Assembly: GCF_014698045.1 (NCBI RefSeq)
Contig: NZ_JACJSE010000005.1
Location: forward strand, 455,110-519,109
Length of the DNA stretch: 64,000 nt
Source: Aulosira sp. FACHB-615
Lineage (GTDB): Bacteria; Cyanobacteriota; Cyanobacteriia; Cyanobacteriales; Nostocaceae
Direction of reading: 5' to 3'
Shown: one piece after another, positions 60,001-64,000 of the stretch
Layout: each line of letters opens with the position of its first letter
Numbering within the stretch: the first letter of the stretch is position 1
Position numbers and translations under genes: made by a program
The notes under the pieces: model-generated
What the model was told of the DNA's origin: nothing
What the model saw: only the letters and a program-made list of their open reading frames with translations
The model's database searches: none

Positions 60001-62435
60001 AACGCCCCAGCCAAATAAGCAGCTTCTACAGTCGCTTCGTGCAGAGATAAAGTCAGAGAATATTGCTGTTGCCAACTTGTTGCTGTTAAACAATTAATTC
60101 CTGTTTTTAAATATTGCAAAGCAGGTTCGTAGGCGGCGGAAGCTTTTGCTTTGTTTCCGGCTGTTAAGTTTAACTGGGCTAATTGTTGTCGCTGTTGTGC
60201 ATCTGTAATTAATTCCCAACCGAAATTTAATTGGTTAACAATGTCAAAAATCTTTTCTTCTTGTTCTGCAATAGTAATATTCTGCAATAACAATTGCCCA
60301 ATTTGCAGATGCACTGCTTGTTTTTCTCTGGGAGGGATGAGTGAATAGGCTGCTTGTTGGACGCGATCGTGTAAGAATTTGTAGACAATATCTAAATTTG
60401 TTAAGTTGGCAGCAACTTCTTGATCGCCTACTTGTAATAATTGATAGTCGTTACCTTGGGGAAAAATTAGCCCCATTTCTACCGCTTCCCATAACTCGGC
60501 GGCTGTTTCTGGCAGAGATTTTTCTTGGACAATGGCTAAGGTTTTTAAATCAAATTGATTGCCAATGCAAGATGCTAACTGTAAAACTTGCTGAGAATTA
60601 ATTGGCAGTTTTTGAATTTTACCCGCCATTAATTCCACAACATTATCGGTAATTTGTGCCGCCTGAATTTGGCTGAGTTGCCAATCCCATTCCCGGCGCA
60701 GCACATCAAATTGCAGCAATCCTTCTGTATACAGCGACTTGAGAAACTCATTCATAAAGAAAGGATTGCCGTTGGTTTTTTGCTGTAATAATTGTGCCAG
60801 GGGAGTTAATTTATCCCAATCATGACTATTAAAGGTATCACTCAGCAGTGCATGAATTTGCGGCAATTCTAAGGGTGTTAAGGCAATTTCATTAATTGTG
60901 ACCCCGGCTGTTGTTAAAGTAGCGATCGCACTCCGCAAAGGATGAGTTGCATCTACTTCATGATCTCGATACGCCCCGATCAGCAATAAGTATTTACTAT
61001 CTAACTGACTCATCAATAATTCAATTAACTGTAAAGATGCAACATCCGCCCACTGCAAATCATCCAAAAAAATGACTATAGGATGTTCTTTTTGAGTAAA
61101 AACAGTAATAAAGTTTTGTAATACTAAATTAAAGCGGTTCTCAGCTTCTTGGGGTAGTAATTCTACTACAGGCGGTTGCTTACCAATAATCAGTTCTACT
61201 TCGGAAATGACATCAATAATAACTTGACCATTGTCACCCAAAGCAGTTAATAATTTTTCCCGCCAAATATTGATTTCTGTTTCTGTTGCCGTTAATAGTT
61301 GACGAATTAAAGCTGTGAAGGCTTGAATTAAGGAACTGTAGGGAATATTACGTTGAAATTGGTCAAACTTTCCTGAGATGAAATATCCCCGTTTTTGCGT
61401 AATTGGTTTGTAAATCTCCTGCACTAAAGCTGATTTACCAATTCCAGAGTAACCGGCAATCAACATCACTTCGCTTTGTCCACGACTAGCCCGTTCAAAA
61501 GCTATTAATAAGTCGGTAACTTCTTGTTCCCTACCGTAAAGTTTTTGGGAAATTTGAAATCTATCAGAACTATCTTTTTTTCCTAGTTCAAAGGGTGAAA
61601 TTGCTCCTGTTGTTGTCAATAAATCTAAGCATTGTTGTAAATCTGCTTGTAAACCAAAGGCGCTTTGATATCTTTCTTCCGCAGTCTTTTCGAGTAATTT
61701 CATCACTAATTGCGAAATAACTACCGGAATTGCCGAATTAATTTTATGGGGCGGAATCGCTTGTTTGGCAATATGACTGTGGACAAGTTCTACCGGATCT
61801 TCGCTAATAAAGGGTAATTGTTGTGTCAGCAGTTCGTAAAACGTCACCCCCAAAGAATAAAAATCACTGCGATAATCAATTGCCCGATTCATTCTTCCTG
61901 TTTGTTCTGGCGAAATATAAGCGAGGGTTCCTTCTAAAATATTTAGGTTGAGTACAGTTGGATTTTCCTTTGACAACAGCGTTGCAATGCCAAAATCAAT
62001 AATTTTGGTTTGGTGCGTTTGGGGATTTAGCAGAATATTGCCAGGATTAATATCTTTATGAATAATTTGTTGCTGGTGAATTGCACCTAAAGCTGCTGCT
62101 ACTTGAATTGCAATGTGCAGAAAATTTTCCAGCGCCAAGGGATTTTGAGTTAGCCAACTCCGCAGAGGTTGTCCACCAAAATCTTCTAAAACTAAGACTA
62201 AGGTATTTTGATATTTTTCGATGCTGTAAGCTTGGATAATTCCCGGAACCTGAAAGCGGCGTGTCAGTTCGTATTCGAGTTTAAACCGAGCGATCGCTTC
62301 TGGGGTAGGATATTCCTCCCGCAATAATTTCAGCACGACTGGTTGGCGATCGGACTCTCGGTATCCCTGATACACCTGAGAACGAGGGCTATCATACAGT
62401 TCTCTTAAAATTTTGTACCCTTCCAGTGCGATCAT
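57084..62435 (-). CDS. Ser/Thr kinase - AAA ATPase - GAF - adenylate cyclase fusion
   Basis: Counted from the ATG at 62435 the protein is 1783 aa. It has a Ser/Thr kinase domain (about 5-275; Lys36 in VVLKLL, HKDINPGN with Asp128, DFG at 147), an AAA16-type ATPase (from about 300; GYSGIGKS Walker A at 328, VIFLDDLQWAD Walker B) and a long helical TPR-like region (about 600-1280). A GAF domain (about 1330-1480) and a class III cyclase domain (about 1533-1710) follow. Cyclase residues are complete: Asp1540, Lys1580, Asp1584, Thr1648, Asn1655, Arg1659. Kinase-AAA-GAF proteins are common in Nostocales, usually with a histidine kinase at the end; a cyclase end is much rarer. The start at 62435 follows the usual MIALEGYKIL beginning; an upstream in-frame start would add 13 residues. 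Confidence 0.93.
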   Translation of the reverse strand: MIALEGYKILRELYDSPRSQVYQGYRESDRQPVVLKLLREEYPTPEAIARFKLEYELTRRFQVPGIIQAYSIEKYQNTLVLVLEDFGGQPLRSWLTQNPLALENFLHIAIQVAAALGAIHQQQIIHKDINPGNILLNPQTHQTKIIDFGIATLLSKENPTVLNLNILEGTLAYISPEQTGRMNRAIDYRSDFYSLGVTFYELLTQQLPFISEDPVELVHSHIAKQAIPPHKINSAIPVVISQLVMKLLEKTAEERYQSAFGLQADLQQCLDLLTTTGAISPFELGKKDSSDRFQISQKLYGREQEVTDLLIAFERASRGQSEVMLIAGYSGIGKSALVQEIYKPITQKRGYFISGKFDQFQRNIPYSSLIQAFTALIRQLLTATETEINIWREKLLTALGDNGQVIIDVISEVELIIGKQPPVVELLPQEAENRFNLVLQNFITVFTQKEHPIVIFLDDLQWADVASLQLIELLMSQLDSKYLLLIGAYRDHEVDATHPLRSAIATLTTAGVTINEIALTPLELPQIHALLSDTFNSHDWDKLTPLAQLLQQKTNGNPFFMNEFLKSLYTEGLLQFDVLRREWDWQLSQIQAAQITDNVVELMAGKIQKLPINSQQVLQLASCIGNQFDLKTLAIVQEKSLPETAAELWEAVEMGLIFPQGNDYQLLQVGDQEVAANLTNLDIVYKFLHDRVQQAAYSLIPPREKQAVHLQIGQLLLQNITIAEQEEKIFDIVNQLNFGWELITDAQQRQQLAQLNLTAGNKAKASAAYEPALQYLKTGINCLTATSWQQQYSLTLSLHEATVEAAYLAGAFEYMDELIEVVLRHTQTTIDQVQVYAIKIQSLVARDELLTAVKLGLQVLKLLGIPLAANPGQLQILLGLLKTKLALAGRQVQNLADLPQLTNPTKLAAIHILSSIASSTYLAAPNLFPLTVFKQVELSAIHGNTPESAFAYATYGLILCGVVGDLTGGYEFGELALKLIERLNAKNMQARVLFVVNSFVRHWREPIANTLPALQIAFQVGRDTGDTEYASFSANVGTSHSYFCGQDLKEVDQSLANYLEVIQKFKKKPVLDLIKIYRQAIANLQGKNANPCELVGEFYNITTSLHLHIETNYRTATFTVYTHLLTLNYWFEDYQTAWQNAELAIPYIDAVVALFIIGWFYFYDSLVRLALVTNSNLTERQTFLKQVTANIKKLKTWAQSAPSNYSHKLALVEAEWHRVHDETAEAIACYDRAINLAQENNYPNEAALANELAAKFYLAQNKQKVAQGYMQDAAYLYLQWGATAKVKHLENQYPQLLSRKLERITSPHLSTKSTNASSVTSTSGSASLDLVTVMKASQALSGEIQLDKLLTNLMQILMENAGAQQGCLLLETKGKFLIEAQGTVEKNNIHVLKSLPIENSSMLSVAIVNYVIRTKTSVVLNDATRKGEFIRDPYIRQFQPRSLLCAPLINQGKLTGIIYLENNLTTGAFTPDRLELLNLLSTQAAISLENARLYTDLAALNQAYERFVPRQFLQFLNKQSIVDVQLGDQAQQEMSVLFTDIRSFTTLSETLTPAENFQFINSYLSCMEPIIIQHNGFIDKYIGDAIMALFAGNADDAVQAGIAMLQALVTYNQERQTQGQTPIQIGIGINTGSLILGTVGGFNRMDGTVISDAVNLASRIEGLTKTFNTPLLITDQTFQRLKNCDRSDIRIVGQVKVKGKITAVTVHEVFTADVPEIRQGKLATTELFNTALKFYQTQQFTLAAQHFQDCLQQNPLDQVARIYLNLCQSELPLSTIFTEEIKL

Positions 62436-62628
62436 AAATTGCTCAAGCATCAGAGCTATGTTTGTCAGCCTCACCAGTATAGTTTGGACGCTTTTAAAAG
62501 TGGTAAGATTACGTAATAGTTTTTTGTTAACAATGTAAAAAACTCAGTGTAGCGATCGCACTGAGCTAAAATAACAATATTTAAGTTTTGGGTAATTACC
62601 CTAAGTTAAGCTTAACTTTCAGTATTCA
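62436..62628. other. Gap between the leader-peptide gene and the kinase-cyclase gene
   Basis: 193 bp with one HIP1 octamer and no convincing terminator, so read-through from the leader-peptide gene into the kinase-cyclase gene is possible. Confidence 0.4.
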
Positions 62629-62853
62629 TTAATCATCCTTCTCGCCGCTTTCATTGCCGTAAACCGGACGACAAATGTAGGTAGGATAGTTATACCCACT
62701 TGATGGATATCTTGATTGACCGCCTGAAGGTTGTCCACCGTATGTTGGCTGACTATCTGATGTTGTTCCAGTACCTTGTCCACCAGATAATAACTGCTGT
62801 TCTGCTGTTGATAAGTCAACAACTAAATTAGATGTAATGAATTTATTTGACAT
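62629..62853 (-). CDS. Double-glycine-leader peptide (putative RiPP/bacteriocin-like precursor)
   Basis: The 74-aa product has a leader MSNKFITSNLVVDLSTAEQQ then LLSGG, which matches the L-S-x-x-E-x-x-x-L-x-GG pattern cut by C39-peptidase ABC exporters. The predicted core (49 aa) is rich in Gly, Ser, Thr, Tyr, Pro and Gln (GQGTGTTSDSQPTYGG, SRYPSSGYNYPTYIC) with one Cys and an acidic end. GAGG lies 9 bases before the ATG. No modification or export gene is in the window, so a mature product cannot be predicted. It could also be a small exported structural peptide. Confidence 0.72.
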   Translation of the reverse strand: MSNKFITSNLVVDLSTAEQQLLSGGQGTGTTSDSQPTYGGQPSGGQSRYPSSGYNYPTYICRPVYGNESGEKDD

Positions 62854-63309
62854 AATTTTTTACCTCACTTAAGTTTATAGGTATATCAAACCTATGCCTT
62901 TATTATTAGTTGTTTTGTCTTTTAATAAATTATTCTTTAGTCGTAGCTTTTTATTTGCTAACTCATTCTTTAGGATTAAAAATATTTAAAAAGCCAGTAA
63001 AAGCTCATAAATTAAATTACCATACTCCCGACCCCTTAAAGAAGTTATAAATATGAAAATGTTGATGATTTTTAGGATATGGTTTACGCCACAATTGATA
63101 ATTAACACGACTTCCATTTATCGGAGCTAAGTCAATAAGGTTCGGTTAAGATCCCCCCGCCTACGGCGACCCCCTTTTTAAGGGGGTAAAAGATGATTTT
63201 CAGCCCCCCTTTTTAAGGGGGGTTTAGGGGGATCTCAAAATACTAAAACGTTAACCAAACTGTATTGGAAGCTAAGTACAAAATATGTAAATTACAAATT
63301 ACAAATTAG
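62854..63309. other. Gap with a composite inverted-repeat element
   Basis: 456 bp without a gene. It contains the element at 63149-63235 and an outer inverted pair (AATAAGGTTCGGTTAA about 63134-63149; GTTAACCAAACTGTATTGG about 63251-63269). Confidence 0.6.
63149..63235. mobile_element. MITE-like element with AGATCCCCC ends
   Basis: AGATCCCCC at the left and GGGGGATCT at the right enclose two further hairpins, CCCCCTTTTTAAGGGGG and CCCCCCTTTTTAAGGGGGG. This nested-palindrome element is a common dispersed repeat of Nostoc-type genomes. Confidence 0.85.
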
Positions 63310-63741
63310 TCAATTATCATGAACTACCAAGGGACTTCGCGAAGCGAAGTCCCTTGGTTTCAGACGCTTCACCTGCTGAACTTTCCTAAACCCTCCACAA
63401 TGCTGTGGGTTTTTAGAAAGAGGTTCAGCATCAGCGTTTGAGAGGCTAGTTCCTAACCCCTTAGCATAATTGAGCATTACCATAGCTGCTGCTACGTCAC
63501 GATCAGCAACAAAATTACAGACCTCACAATTATGCACACGTTGGGACAACTCTTTTTTCTTTTTGTGTCCACATCTAGGACAGGTTTGAGATGGAGCAAT
63601 CTTGAGGGGTACATCAACAAATACCCCATTACACTCATCAAGTTTGTATTTGATAAGCGATATCAAGTTGCCAATTCCAACATCTAACAGTGACCGATTT
63701 AATCCTGTTTTTTGATGCTTTCTCTTGCTGCCCTTCTTGAG
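63310..63741 (-). pseudogene. TnpB (IS200/IS605) transposon-encoded nuclease, internally deleted remnant
   Basis: The C-terminal part is intact in one frame: HQKTGLNRSLLDVGIGNLIS, then KYKLDECNG, the zinc ribbon CPRCGHKKKK...CEVCNF and the last RuvC Asp in ADRDVAAAMVMLNYAKG. Upstream in frame is KKGSKRK joined directly to HQKTGLN, which are normally far apart, so the middle of the gene has been lost. The remnant is divergent from the TnpA fragment at 63811. It may be a relic of an IS605-type element rather than an active TnpB nuclease. Confidence 0.8.
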
Positions 63742-63810
63742 GCAGTTGCGTGGGCGGATTTCCTGTCATCATACCATTCACTTAACGAGAGAGTGCAACC
63801 CTCACTCAGA

Positions 63811-63933
63811 AAGAGTTCTCATGCTGTATTTTGCATTCACTTACATATTGTGTTGGTAACGAAGTATCGACGCAAGGTAATTACTTCACGCGATGTGCGA
63901 CTTATTGTTTCGTTACACAAGTTCGGTGTATGA
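63811..63933 (+). pseudogene. TnpA (Y1 transposase) N-terminal remnant
   Basis: SSHAVFCIHLHIVLVTKYRR then KVITSRDVR is the start of IS200/IS605 TnpA (H-x-x-x-x-LxxHxVxVTKYRRKV). The HUH motif (HVHLL) and catalytic Tyr that should follow are missing; the frame stops at 63933. Confidence 0.75.
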
Positions 63934-64000
63934 ATGATTAAAAAGAAAATTCCCACAATCCGCACTGGAGCGAGAAAATCGTTACAAATGAGTGGAATGA

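Noticed and set aside
62619..62822. Alternative 67-codon frame overlapping the leader-peptide gene
   Set aside because: It is out of frame with the GG-leader product, lacks a ribosome-binding site and has no motif.

Overview
This window comes from a cyanobacterium, most likely a filamentous Nostocales-type genome. The evidence is psbM and psbK, the plastid-type genes ycf46 and ycf35, the sulfolipid genes sqdB and sqdX, very many copies of the GCGATCGC (HIP1) octamer, a CyaB1/CyaB2-like GAF-GAF-PAS adenylate cyclase, and dense short tandemly repeated sequences between and inside genes. No tRNA, rRNA or CRISPR array was recognised.

Layout. 1-6.7 kb (minus strand): the conserved outer-membrane cluster Omp85/BamA - lpxC - fabZ - lpxA - lpxB, with purC upstream. 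7.5-19.2 kb: a small conserved protein, a cyclic-nucleotide signalling enzyme, then sqdB and sqdX separated by a one-module NRPS, and a lipoprotein. 19.4-22.2 kb: a ribbon-helix-helix protein, ycf46, ycf35 and a hemerythrin remnant. 22.3-28.3 kb: GIY-YIG protein, ABC permease, cytochrome P450, mutL. 28.8-33 kb: FIST sensor plus histidine kinase, two tandem membrane paralogues, and a decayed transposase. 33.1-40.4 kb: a six-gene plus-strand cluster made of two HEAT/LRR proteins, an ATP-grasp protein, an alkaline-phosphatase-fold hydrolase and two radical SAM proteins. This matches the functionally uncharacterised STM4011-STM4015 set. 40.6-53.9 kb: TPR-CHAT protein, universal stress protein, psbM - ferredoxin - psbK enclosed by a pair of 109-bp inverted elements, a holin-like protein, exbD/exbB, a methyltransferase, a PrsW-type protease and uvrC. 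54.1-56.7 kb: a two-gene ABC-type ATPase + TOPRIM-like cassette resembling PARIS or split OLD defence systems, preceded by six 21-bp palindromic repeats. 57.1-62.9 kb: a very large kinase-ATPase-GAF-adenylate cyclase and a double-glycine-leader peptide gene. 63.1-64 kb: IS200/IS605 remnants.

The most interesting systems are the STM401x cluster (33.1-40.4 kb), whose two LRR proteins share a double VLGG motif at the start and an RY....E tail at the end. Next are the ATPase/TOPRIM pair with its repeat array (54.6-56.7 kb), the NRPS lying between the two sulfolipid genes, and the leader-peptide gene at 62.6-62.9 kb. A genome-scale feature is also visible: repeats that normally sit between genes have entered at least five reading frames without breaking them (NRPS, lipoprotein, mutL, ATP-grasp gene, radical SAM gene).

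All assignments are from reading sequence motifs by eye. No alignment, HMM search or structure prediction was run.
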